A stretch of DNA of 32,762 nt. Origin: Candidatus Poseidoniaceae archaeon. Lineage in GTDB: Archaea > Thermoplasmatota > Poseidoniia > Poseidoniales > Poseidoniaceae. Where the stretch lies: NCBI GenBank assembly GCA_949373075.1, contig CASIBX010000028.1:1-32762 (forward strand). The letters are read 5' to 3'. Position 1 is the stretch's first letter. Each line of letters starts with the position of its first letter. The notes beneath the pieces were generated by a model. The model ran no database searches. It was given only the letters and a program-made list of their open reading frames with translations, and was not told the origin of the DNA. Both the position numbers and the translations under genes were made by a program. Shown piece after piece: positions 1-6,899 of this stretch.

Positions 1-831
1 GAAGGCTACATCAGAATACCAGAAAGTTCAATCGAAGCCGTTCGTAAAGAGCCAGTAGTATTGGTGTCCAATACATTCCCTGATGCAGGTATAGTGGAAA
101 CTTTGTTGCTACTAGAAGCACTCAGAGACGTCAGAGAAGGACGCACGGACAATCTCAAAGAGATAGGTCCTCAATCGATGGAGTCGGTTGGACCGGGAGT
201 AATTGTAGCAATACCGTACTTTGGGTACTCTAGGCAAGATAAGAGATTCCGCCCAGGAGAGGCTATCAGTGCAAAAGCGATTGGCCGATTATTATCCTCT
301 CATTGTGATGGCATCGTCGTATTCGACCTTCACTCACCTGCAGCGTTAGAAGATATGCCAATTCCAGTAGCATTTACATCTGCAATGCCAGAGATTGCAG
401 AACATCTACAAAGTACAGTAAAACCTGACTTCATCCTATCTCCCGATAAGGGTGCTATCGAAAGAGCAACGGCGGTTGCAAAGGAAATCGGCTTACCATT
501 CTCATATCTTGAGAAGACTAGAATTGATGCCCATACTATCATCCACAAAGCGAAAGATCTCGATGTTGATGGCAAAGTAGTGGCTATTGTCGACGACATG
601 ATTGCCACAGGCGGTACTATCTGTAAAGCCGCTGATGCATTGAGAAGTCAAGGGGCCACCGAAGTTCACGCTGCCTGTACGCATGGTTTATTCACAGGCG
701 GGGCCATCGCAAGACTTGCGAATCATGTCGATGGCGTGCATGCAACCTCTAGCCTAGCGAATAGTCGCGCAGTCATCTCCGGAGGGGCTGCACTGGCTCG
801 TGGTGTGCGCATTATCCTACAAGAATTGTGA
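1..831 (+). CDS. prs: Ribose-phosphate pyrophosphokinase (PRPP synthase), 5' truncated
   Basis: The enzyme makes phosphoribosyl pyrophosphate from ribose 5-phosphate and ATP for nucleotide, His and Trp synthesis in the cytoplasm. The reading frame is open from the first base of the window, so the start codon lies upstream; the TTG at 61 is only an internal Leu codon. Family landmarks seen are IPYFGYSRQDKRF (ATP-binding RQD region), FDLHS (metal-binding loop) and DDMIATGGT (PRPP-binding loop) near the C-terminal third. A stretch of about 20 residues between the EALRDVREG helix and the IPYFGY strand is longer than in typical bacterial enzymes. The gene precedes the L7Ae cluster on the same strand with an 85-base gap holding a possible TATA box. 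The identification is secure; only the N-terminus is missing. Confidence 0.95.
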   Translation, partial: EGYIRIPESSIEAVRKEPVVLVSNTFPDAGIVETLLLLEALRDVREGRTDNLKEIGPQSMESVGPGVIVAIPYFGYSRQDKRFRPGEAISAKAIGRLLSSHCDGIVVFDLHSPAALEDMPIPVAFTSAMPEIAEHLQSTVKPDFILSPDKGAIERATAVAKEIGLPFSYLEKTRIDAHTIIHKAKDLDVDGKVVAIVDDMIATGGTICKAADALRSQGATEVHAACTHGLFTGGAIARLANHVDGVHATSSLANSRAVISGGAALARGVRIILQEL

Positions 832-860
832 ATATACTCCACTATTGTTAATCCGTGGTG

Positions 861-868
861 TTTATATT
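861..868 (+). promoter_or_regulatory. Possible archaeal TATA box upstream of rpl7ae
   Basis: The octamer TTTATATT lies in the 85-base gap between prs and rpl7ae, about 48 bases before the rpl7ae ATG. It matches the archaeal TATA-box style (normally about 26 bases before the transcript start). The BRE element is not obvious. This is a candidate promoter for the ribosomal cluster, judged only by pattern. Confidence 0.35.
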
Positions 869-916
869 CGCGAGGTCGTGCGCAGCCTGCTTCACATAAG
901 CATGAGAGTGATTTCA

Positions 917-1291
917 ATGAGTGCACACGTGTCATACGAAACCCCTAACGATGTCGCAGATAAAATCTACGAGATGGTTCAGGCGAACAACAACGGTAGA
1001 ATGAAAAAAGGATCTAATGAGGTAACTAAGGCTGCTGAGACGAGGCACTGCCAAGTTCATCATCATGGCAGAGGATGTTAATCCGCCAGAACTACTGGCT
1101 CACATCCCACTGATCTGCGCAGAGAAAGGTCATTCCATTCGGATATGTTCCTAGCCAAGAATTCCTAGCAAAGGAAGCAGGAATGCCTGGTGGCGTTAAG
1201 ACTGCATCTCTGGCACTTCTTGGAAGTGTCCAAGGGCGCACAAGAAAAATTCAACGAAGTTGTAGAGCTTGTTAAGGGGCTTTCCAGCTGA
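917..1291 (+). CDS. rpl7ae: Ribosomal protein L7Ae (three frameshifts)
   Basis: L7Ae binds K-turn RNA in the large ribosomal subunit and, in archaea, also in box C/D and H/ACA RNPs and RNase P. The ATG at 917 opens MSAHVSYETPNDVADKIYEM and runs to KKGSNEVTKAAE. The frame then breaks near 1034 (one extra base restores RGTAKFIIMAEDVNPPELLA), again near 1131 (an extra C; then PFGYVPSQEFLAKEAGMPGG) and near 1250 (then FNEVVELVKGLSS and stop at 1289). Stitched together the protein is about 124 residues, the usual family length, with the KGSNEVTKA and AEDVNPPELLAHIP signatures intact. Three breaks in an essential gene point to sequence error rather than decay. It leads the conserved archaeal order L7Ae-S28e-L24e-Ndk-IF2. 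Confidence 0.9.
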
Positions 1292-1322
1292 ACCTGAGTT
1301 ACTGAATTCGGAGGAATAGAAA

Positions 1323-1547
1323 ATGTCTGAAGAACTCGGAGGATGGCCTGCTGAGGTTGTCGAAGTAGTAGGAAGAACCGGTATGACTGGTGAAGCTACT
1401 CAAGTAAAGGTGCGTGTCAATGACGCACCAAACCCACGTGACGTGGGCCGTATTATTACAAGAAACGTGCTTGGACCTGTCCGCATGGGAGACATTCTGA
1501 TGCTACGTGACACTGGTCGTGAAGCACGCAAACTCAACTATAGGTGA
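1323..1547 (+). CDS. rps28e: Ribosomal protein S28e
   Basis: This is a 74-residue small-subunit protein of the archaeal/eukaryotic S28e family, an OB-fold protein near the mRNA exit region. The family signature is clear: [20 protein letters not shown] in the first half and [15 protein letters not shown] at the C-terminus. The start is well fixed by a Shine-Dalgarno GGAGGA at 1310-1315, seven bases before the ATG. The gene is intact, unlike its neighbours, and ends six bases before the rpl24e ATG, consistent with co-transcription. Confidence 0.96.
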   Translation: MSEELGGWPAEVVEVVGRTGMTGEATQVKVRVNDAPNPRDVGRIITRNVLGPVRMGDILMLRDTGREARKLNYR

Positions 1548-1553
1548 CTCAAT

Positions 1554-1743
1554 ATGCCAGAACAAAGAATTTGCACTTTCTCCGGCGAAATTATCGAACC
1601 AGGAACTGGACTTGATGTTCATCCGCAGAGATGGCACAGTACAGTGGTTTGCTAACAGTAAGGCTCGCAAGAATGCAGTCAAACTAAAGCGAAATTCACG
1701 CAAGGTCAAGTGGACTCGCCATTTCGTCAAAGGCGGCGTTTAG
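1554..1743 (+). CDS. rpl24e: Ribosomal protein L24e (one frameshift, zinc cysteines lost)
   Basis: L24e is a short large-subunit zinc-ribbon protein of archaea and eukaryotes. The ATG at 1554 opens MPEQRICTFSGEIIEPGTGL; the frame breaks near 1605-1615 and resumes in another frame as MFIRRDGTVQWFANSKARKN followed by AVKLKRNSRKVKWT, ending at the TAG at 1741. The joined product is about 62 residues, normal for the family. Only one of the four usual zinc cysteines is present: the C-x2-C pair reads C-T-F-S, and the second pair around NSKARKN has no Cys. The sequence otherwise fits L24e well, so this looks like a zinc-free form. It sits between rps28e and ndk in the conserved cluster. Confidence 0.9.
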
Positions 1744-1819
1744 TACTCAATAAACGTCACTTGATTCAATCGCTGCGCTCAAATAGGGCGTGCCAGTCGG
1801 CCACAATGGTGGAATTAGT

Positions 1820-2268
1820 ATGGAGACTACCTATGTCATGGTAAAGCCCGACGGAGTACAGCGCGGACTGGTTGGAGAAATCATTCAAAGATTCGAAAGA
1901 AAGGGACTACAATTAGTCGGTCTAAAGCAAGTCATTCCAAGTGAAGAAATTGCAAAGACACACTATGCCGTTCATTCAGAACGCCCATTTTTCCCTGGAC
2001 TAATCAAATTCGTAACTAGCGGCCCTGTCGTTTGTATGGCTTGGCACGGAAAAGATGCAATAAGCGTGGCTCGAAACTCTGATCGGACCCACCAACTGGA
2101 CGTGATGCCGCTCCTGGAACTATTCGTGGAGATTTCGGAATGGATATTGGCTACAATATGATTCATGGATCTGATGCTACTGAAACCGCAGAGTTCGAAC
2201 TAGGACTTTGGTTCCCAGAAGGTATTAACGAGTGGAACCAAGACAGTCAGTCTTGGGTCTACGAGTGA
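1820..2268 (+). CDS. ndk: Nucleoside diphosphate kinase (at least two frameshifts)
   Basis: Ndk transfers phosphate between NTPs and NDPs through a phospho-histidine. The ATG at 1820 starts [20 protein letters not shown], the canonical N-terminus; an in-frame GTG at 1790 only adds unconserved residues. The frame is lost near 2075-2085 (after AISVAR; GPTNW follows in another frame) and again near 2100, after which [11 protein letters not shown] and the active-site box NMIHGSD with the catalytic His are readable, with stop at 2266. Stitched length is about 150 residues, as expected. The catalytic parts are all present, so the breaks are probably sequence errors. It is the fourth gene of the L7Ae-S28e-L24e-Ndk-IF2 cluster. 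Confidence 0.92.
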
Positions 2269-2277
2269 TTTAATTAT

Positions 2278-2305
2278 CCAATTGAAAATTTAAAAAAGCA
2301 ATTGG
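2278..2305 (+). promoter_or_regulatory. Inverted repeat covering the infB ribosome-binding site
   Basis: CCAATTG at 2278-2284 is repeated as its reverse complement CAATTGG at 2299-2305 around an A/T-rich 14-base loop. The right arm contains the first two bases of the Shine-Dalgarno GGAGGT (2304-2309) that serves the infB ATG at 2317. A folded leader could partly mask the site. The stem is short and AT-rich, so it may be chance. Confidence 0.35.
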
Positions 2306-2316
2306 AGGTTTTAGAT

Positions 2317-4159
2317 ATGTCTGACGAGGAGGAGGACCATAGAGGCCACTCCTGAAGCGGAGGAGAAAAGGTCCTTGGCTGGCAACGCCAACCAATCGTT
2401 GCCGTTCTCGGACATGTCGACCATGGAAAGACAAGTGTTTTGGATCATTTTAGATCGCTGGGTAGTGAAAGACAAGCAAGCGTAATGGACCGTGAAGCCG
2501 GTGGTATTACCCAACACATTGGAGCAACAGAAGTTCCCGCCAAAATCCTCAATGAAACCTGTGCCGCCATGACAGGTGGTAAAGATTTCAACAGCCCCGG
2601 GTTGTTATTCATCGACACACCAGGTCACCATTCTTTCACTAGCCTACGAAGCCGAGGAGGGGCATTAGCAGATATTGCGATTCTTGTCGTTGACATAATG
2701 GAAGGATTGCAGCCTCAGACGATTGAAAGTCTGCGAATCCTTCGAGACAAGCAAACACCGTTCGTGGTAGCCGCTAACAAAGTTGACCGAATTCACGGAT
2801 GGAGAACTGAAAAAGGACGTTCTTTCATTGAATCATGGGCTAATCAAAGAGATGACATCAGGCACTTTTTCGATGAACGCTATTGGAAGTTACTAGGACA
2901 ATTTAGTGAGCATGGCTTCAATATCGAACGCTATGATAAAATTAGAGATTTCAAATCAAATCTAGCATTGGTTCCTTGCTCTGCCAAAGATGGCGAAGGT
3001 TTGCAAGACTTGCTTACCGTAACGGTTGGTTTGGCAGAACGGTTCCTCGATGAGCGTCTAAGAGACACACTTGGAGACGGCGAAGGAACCGTATCTAGAA
3101 ATGAAAGACGAAAGAGGATTGGGCAAAACAATCGATGTTATCCTCAATAGAGGAGAACTCAATTTGGGAGACACAATAACTCTAGCTGGCGCAGATGGCC
3201 CATTTTCAACTCACATCAAAGGAATGTTCAAGCCCAGAGGAATGTCTGAAATGAGAGACGCTGGAGACCGATGGGAATCTTGTGAAAATGCGGTTGCAGC
3301 ATGCGGTTTGAAAATTGTCGCTCCTGGACTTGAAAATGTGTTAGCGGGCACGACTTTACGTCAAACCAATACTCCTGAAGCAAAGGCAAAAGCCGAGCAT
3401 GAAGCACGTAAAGAAGCATCTATATCGGTAGATATTGCAGAAGAAGGCGTCGTCATCAAAGCAGACACCGTAGGTGGCCTAGAAGCATTAGCATTCGAAT
3501 TAGATAAATTGGAGATTCCTATCCGTATGGCTACGATTGGCCCGGTAAACAAGAGAGACATAATTACCGCTCAATGTGCAGAAAGTGAACTCAATCAAAT
3601 TATTCTAGGTTTTTCAGTAAAGGGTAATTCCGAAGTTCAGCCTCGATTACAGGGACCTGATGCCGATATCAAATTCATTGGTGCAGATATTATCTATCGC
3701 ATCCTAGAAGAATTAGAAGAATGGCGGGAAACGACTCAAGCAGAGATAAATGCTGCTGCTAGAGAGAACCTAGTTTATCCTGGTCACTTACTCTATCTGC
3801 AAGATCACACTTTCAGAAACAAAGGACCAGCAATCGTTGGAATGCGAGTAATTGGTGGAAGAGTGCATATTGGTCAGAGAATTATGAAGCGAGATGGCAC
3901 CCCGGTTGGTCAAATCAAGAGTCTGAGAAATCGGTCCAGTGAAGAAGTCAAAGAAGGGAGGCAAGGAGATGAACTCGCAGTTGCCGTCATGGGGCCTACT
4001 GTTGGACGCCATATTGACGAAGGTGACGAGTTTTGGGTTGACATTCCAGCATCCCATGCTAGGCGATTGCGCAAAATTGAACTTACACCAATAGAAGAAG
4101 AAATTCTCGAAGAATTAACACTGCTGCACAGGAAAGAAGACCACTTTTGGGGCAGATAA
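2317..4159 (+). CDS. infB: Translation initiation factor aIF5B/IF2 (frameshifted)
   Basis: This GTPase joins ribosomal subunits and positions initiator tRNA. The ATG at 2317 has a good Shine-Dalgarno (GGAGGT, 2304-2309). The G1 motif GHVDHGKT, switch II DTPGHHSF and G4 NKVD are present in the first part; the second part from GLGKTIDVIL contains domains II-IV and ends in the archaeal-style EDHFWGR. Frameshifts are seen near 2338 and 2370 (they compensate, so the acidic N-terminal tail must be read in a second frame) and near 3094, between GEGTV and LEMKDE. The rebuilt length is about 614 residues, normal for the archaeal factor. The long loop after NKVDRIHGWRT, including SWANQRDDIRHFFDERYW, is typical of archaeal aIF5B. 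It closes the ribosomal cluster. Confidence 0.93.
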
Positions 4160-4255
4160 ATTACCCTTAAACGCATAAATTAGGCGACTTACTCACGCAA
4201 TACCTTGAAGTATGGTAGGAGATTGTTGCCTTTTGTACCACGGGATGTAACTATC

Positions 4256-5263
4256 ATGAATGCAGGATTCCAAGCAGGCGCACCAACAGGTGACCACCGT
4301 ACGAAGGACCTCATCGCTACCGTTTCTTCGATAGCAAATTCGCTAATGGGCGAAGTATCGAAAGTTATTATCGGTAAGAACGAAAATCTGCGTAGAGTAA
4401 CCGTTGGCATTCTATCCAATGGTAACATGTTGCTAGAAGATTTCCCTGGACTTGCTAAAACTTTGCTAGCAAATACCTTTGCTCAGGCTCTCGGATGTAA
4501 GTTTAAGCGTGTTCAATTTACTCCCGATTTGCTGCCCAGTGACATTATGGGGACCTACATGTATGACCAAAAGACTGGCGAATTCAAACTTCGTGCAGGT
4601 CCACTTTTCGCTAACGTCCTACTTGCTGACGAAATTAACCGTGCTCCGCCAAAGACTCAGGCTGCTTTGCTTGAGGCTATGGAAGAAAAGCAGGTTACAA
4701 TCGAAGGTATCACGCACAAGTTGCCTGCACCGTTCGTTGTAATTGCTACACAGAACCCGATCGAGCAAGAAGGAACATATCCTCTACCAGAAGCTCAGAT
4801 GGACCGATTCTTGATGAAGATGAGTATGGGTTACCCTGACCGTGCAGAAGAAAAGGCTATCTTAGCCCGACGTAAACTTCGTGGAAAGGATGGTCACGAT
4901 GTTGAACAGATTACTTCACCAAAGAAGGTTGTTGCAATGCAGAAAGCATTGGAGACTGTACATGTAGACCCTGCAATTCTATCTTACATCATCGAAATTG
5001 TTCAGAGAACAAGAGAAGACCACCGTGTAGTGAATGGGGCTTCACCTCGTGCATCGCAAGCATTGTTCAAGTCGGGACGTGCTGCTGCTGCAATCGATGG
5101 TCGAGATTATGTAATCCCTGATGACATCAAGGGTATTGCTCTGCAGATTATTTCCCACAGAATCAATATGAAACCTGAAGCCAAGATTCGTGGAATCACA
5201 GGTATGCACATTGTGCGCAAGATACTGTCTGAAGTTCCAGTTCCGGTCATCCAACAGGGATGA
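4256..5263 (+). CDS. MoxR-family AAA ATPase
   Basis: MoxR ATPases are chaperone-like AAA+ proteins that often work with VWA-domain proteins in maturation of complexes or the cell surface. From the ATG at 4256 the product has 335 residues; an upstream in-frame TTG at 4205 is less likely. Walker A is at about 60-69 (EDFPGLAKT), Walker B LLADE at 122-126, sensor 1 ATQNPIEQEGTYPLPEAQ at 164-181 and a lid domain follows with SPRASQALFKSGRAAA. All catalytic positions look intact. The usual partners (DUF58 and VWA proteins) are not next to it; a ParA gene follows after 81 bases. An A/T-rich element GCATAAATTA at 4173-4182 may be its TATA box. Confidence 0.93.
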   Translation: MNAGFQAGAPTGDHRTKDLIATVSSIANSLMGEVSKVIIGKNENLRRVTVGILSNGNMLLEDFPGLAKTLLANTFAQALGCKFKRVQFTPDLLPSDIMGTYMYDQKTGEFKLRAGPLFANVLLADEINRAPPKTQAALLEAMEEKQVTIEGITHKLPAPFVVIATQNPIEQEGTYPLPEAQMDRFLMKMSMGYPDRAEEKAILARRKLRGKDGHDVEQITSPKKVVAMQKALETVHVDPAILSYIIEIVQRTREDHRVVNGASPRASQALFKSGRAAAAIDGRDYVIPDDIKGIALQIISHRINMKPEAKIRGITGMHIVRKILSEVPVPVIQQG

Positions 5264-5344
5264 TTGGTGCTCGAGTAATGCGACTCTTTACAGAGGGTGG
5301 ACCATCTCGATAGTTCATAGCAGCGGAATTTCCGGGTGATTTAG

Positions 5345-6313
5345 ATGAATCCATACAAAATGGTAGTAGCGGTGGCAAACCAGAAAGGTGGTTGCGCTAA
5401 GACGACTACTGCGGTTAATCTGGCTACTGCTCTTGCCAAAGGTTCAAAAAAATTCAAAGTCCCTCCTGCGAAGGTTTTGCTAATTGATTTAGACCCCCAA
5501 GGGAATTGTGCGACCTCATTTGGTGTCGAGAAGAAAAAAATCAAGAAAACCGCTTATGATTTGTTGGTTAATGATAGTGGTGAAGACCTACCTCTGATGG
5601 AAGAATATCTGATTTCACCTCAAGCATTGACTGAATCAATGCAAAGGGCATGGGCAAAAAGAAATGAAAATGCAAAAAGAGTACCTGAGGATTTAGCGAT
5701 TGACAATCTTTGGCTATTACCTAGCGATATACACCTCTCTGGTGCTGAGATTGAACTTAGCCACCGAATTGGGCGTGAAACACGTCTAAGAGAGGCTTTA
5801 GCCCCCATAATCGACCAATTTGACCACATTATCATCGACACTCCGCCTTCTCTAGGGCTTTTGTCGATTAACGCTCTATGCGCTGCAAATTGGGTATTCA
5901 TCCCAGTACAGGCTGAATATTACGCTCTTGAAGGATTCAGCATGCTGATGAATAGCGTGAAAATGATTCAAAAAAGAATTAATCGAAACCTGAAAATATT
6001 CGGTGTGGCTATGACGATGGTAGATCAGAGGTCTAAGCTTTCGTTACACGTTTGTGATGAAGTTCAGTCAAAAATTCCACGTAAGGTTTTCAAAACTCCA
6101 ATTCGACGACTGGCCAAGGTTGCAGAAGCAGCATGGACTGGAGCGCCTACTGTCATCCTAAATCGCCCAAGCAATAGTGGCGCAGGGGCGGGTAGCAGAG
6201 AATATTGGTCTTTGACCAAAGAATATCATGAGCGTGTGCAAGAGATGAGGCGCCAGTTCGGAGTTACAGAGCATCCTCGCCTGTTACTTGAAAAACAAGG
6301 TCGGGCATTTTGA
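5345..6313 (+). CDS. parA: ParA/Soj-family partition ATPase
   Basis: The 322-residue protein belongs to the ParA/MinD deviant Walker A ATPases, which form DNA-dependent dimers and move chromosomes, plasmids or protein cargo. The deviant Walker A KGGCAKTTT is at 14-22, the switch I-like DLDPQGN near 50, and the Walker B region IIIDTPPSLGLLSINAL near 165-181, all as in chromosomal Soj rather than MinD (no C-terminal amphipathic helix is obvious). A charged insert, EEYLISPQALTESMQRAWAK and onwards, sits between the N-terminal strands. The ATG is supported by a GGGTGAT ribosome-binding site at 5334-5340. No ParB is present; a small ribbon-helix-helix-like gene follows 76 bases downstream and may be its DNA-binding partner. 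Confidence 0.93.
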   Translation: MNPYKMVVAVANQKGGCAKTTTAVNLATALAKGSKKFKVPPAKVLLIDLDPQGNCATSFGVEKKKIKKTAYDLLVNDSGEDLPLMEEYLISPQALTESMQRAWAKRNENAKRVPEDLAIDNLWLLPSDIHLSGAEIELSHRIGRETRLREALAPIIDQFDHIIIDTPPSLGLLSINALCAANWVFIPVQAEYYALEGFSMLMNSVKMIQKRINRNLKIFGVAMTMVDQRSKLSLHVCDEVQSKIPRKVFKTPIRRLAKVAEAAWTGAPTVILNRPSNSGAGAGSREYWSLTKEYHERVQEMRRQFGVTEHPRLLLEKQGRAF

Positions 6314-6389
6314 GACATCGCTCAAACATGTCCCATTTGCGTAATTACTCGCGCGGGATTCAAGTAGTCAACAGTTTCCAAGCCAAGGC

Positions 6390-6632
6390 ATGACCGGCGA
6401 AGGAATGACCTCTGTAAGTGTCAGTTACGAAGTAAGAAGACAATTGAATACTCTACGTACCATGGATGGTCACCGTAGTGTTGATGACTTTCTCACAGAT
6501 TTAATTCGTGCACACAAACTGGCTAAAATGAATGGAGAACTAGAAAATTTACGAATCCAAATGAAGGAAGTTGCCGATGTTAGTGCTGAACACTTAGTCC
6601 AGCGATTAAACCTAGCACCATTCAAAGTCTGA
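6390..6632 (+). CDS. Small ribbon-helix-helix-like protein (VapB-like or ParA partner)
   Basis: The 80-residue product reads like a ribbon-helix-helix DNA-binding protein. A beta strand TSVSVSYEVRRQL is followed by a helix-turn-helix pair around RSVDDFLTDLIRAHKLAKM and a charged C-terminal helix suited to dimerisation or partner binding. This layout is shared by VapB antitoxins and by small centromere-binding partners of ParA. The second ATG at 6405 is an alternative start. It lies 76 bases after parA and nine bases before a PIN-like short gene, which has its own AGGTG ribosome-binding site. The fold assignment rests on pattern only, and the function is not established. Confidence 0.6.
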   Translation: MTGEGMTSVSVSYEVRRQLNTLRTMDGHRSVDDFLTDLIRAHKLAKMNGELENLRIQMKEVADVSAEHLVQRLNLAPFKV

Positions 6633-6641
6633 GGTGAAAGT

Positions 6642-6899
6642 ATGGATTGGAGACCACCGGGATATTTACTTACTACCAGTGATTTAGTTCACGCTATTTT
6701 TGACAAGAATAGTGATGCTGGGAATTTACTAGTAAAAGCGACATTAGGTGAAATTGAGTTATTTGCCGCACCTAAGAGTTGGAATGCGATTCTATGGCTG
6801 ATAACCAGCACCATAAAAGATGGCGGTAAAGCAATCTACTCTGGAGCACAATTAGGCGAGTTGAAAGCATCACTGCCAATTGTTTGGCGTATAGATTAA
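6642..6899 (+). CDS. Short PIN-like protein, probably a degenerate VapC toxin half
   Basis: This 85-residue protein resembles the N-terminal half of a PIN-domain VapC ribonuclease: a first strand and helix GYLLTTSDLVHAIF, a middle strand with GEIELFAAPKSW, a helix and then SLPIVWRID. In active VapC the first strand ends with an Asp and the APxxxxE helix carries a Glu. Here those positions read Thr (LLTTS) and Asn (SWNAIL), and the C-terminal half with the remaining acidic residues is absent. The stop codon TAA (6897-6899) directly abuts the stop of the opposite-strand gene. It pairs with the preceding RHH-like gene. It is probably catalytically dead; it could also be an unrelated small protein. 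Confidence 0.55.
   Translation: MDWRPPGYLLTTSDLVHAIFDKNSDAGNLLVKATLGEIELFAAPKSWNAILWLITSTIKDGGKAIYSGAQLGELKASLPIVWRID

Noticed and set aside
61-831. TTG at 61 as the start of prs
   Set aside because: The same frame is open to base 1 and reads as family sequence, so the gene starts before the window.
1034-1291. rpl7ae as a pseudogene
   Set aside because: All three breaks are single- or two-base indels with intact conserved motifs beyond each, in an essential gene within a region where neighbours show the same kind of breaks.
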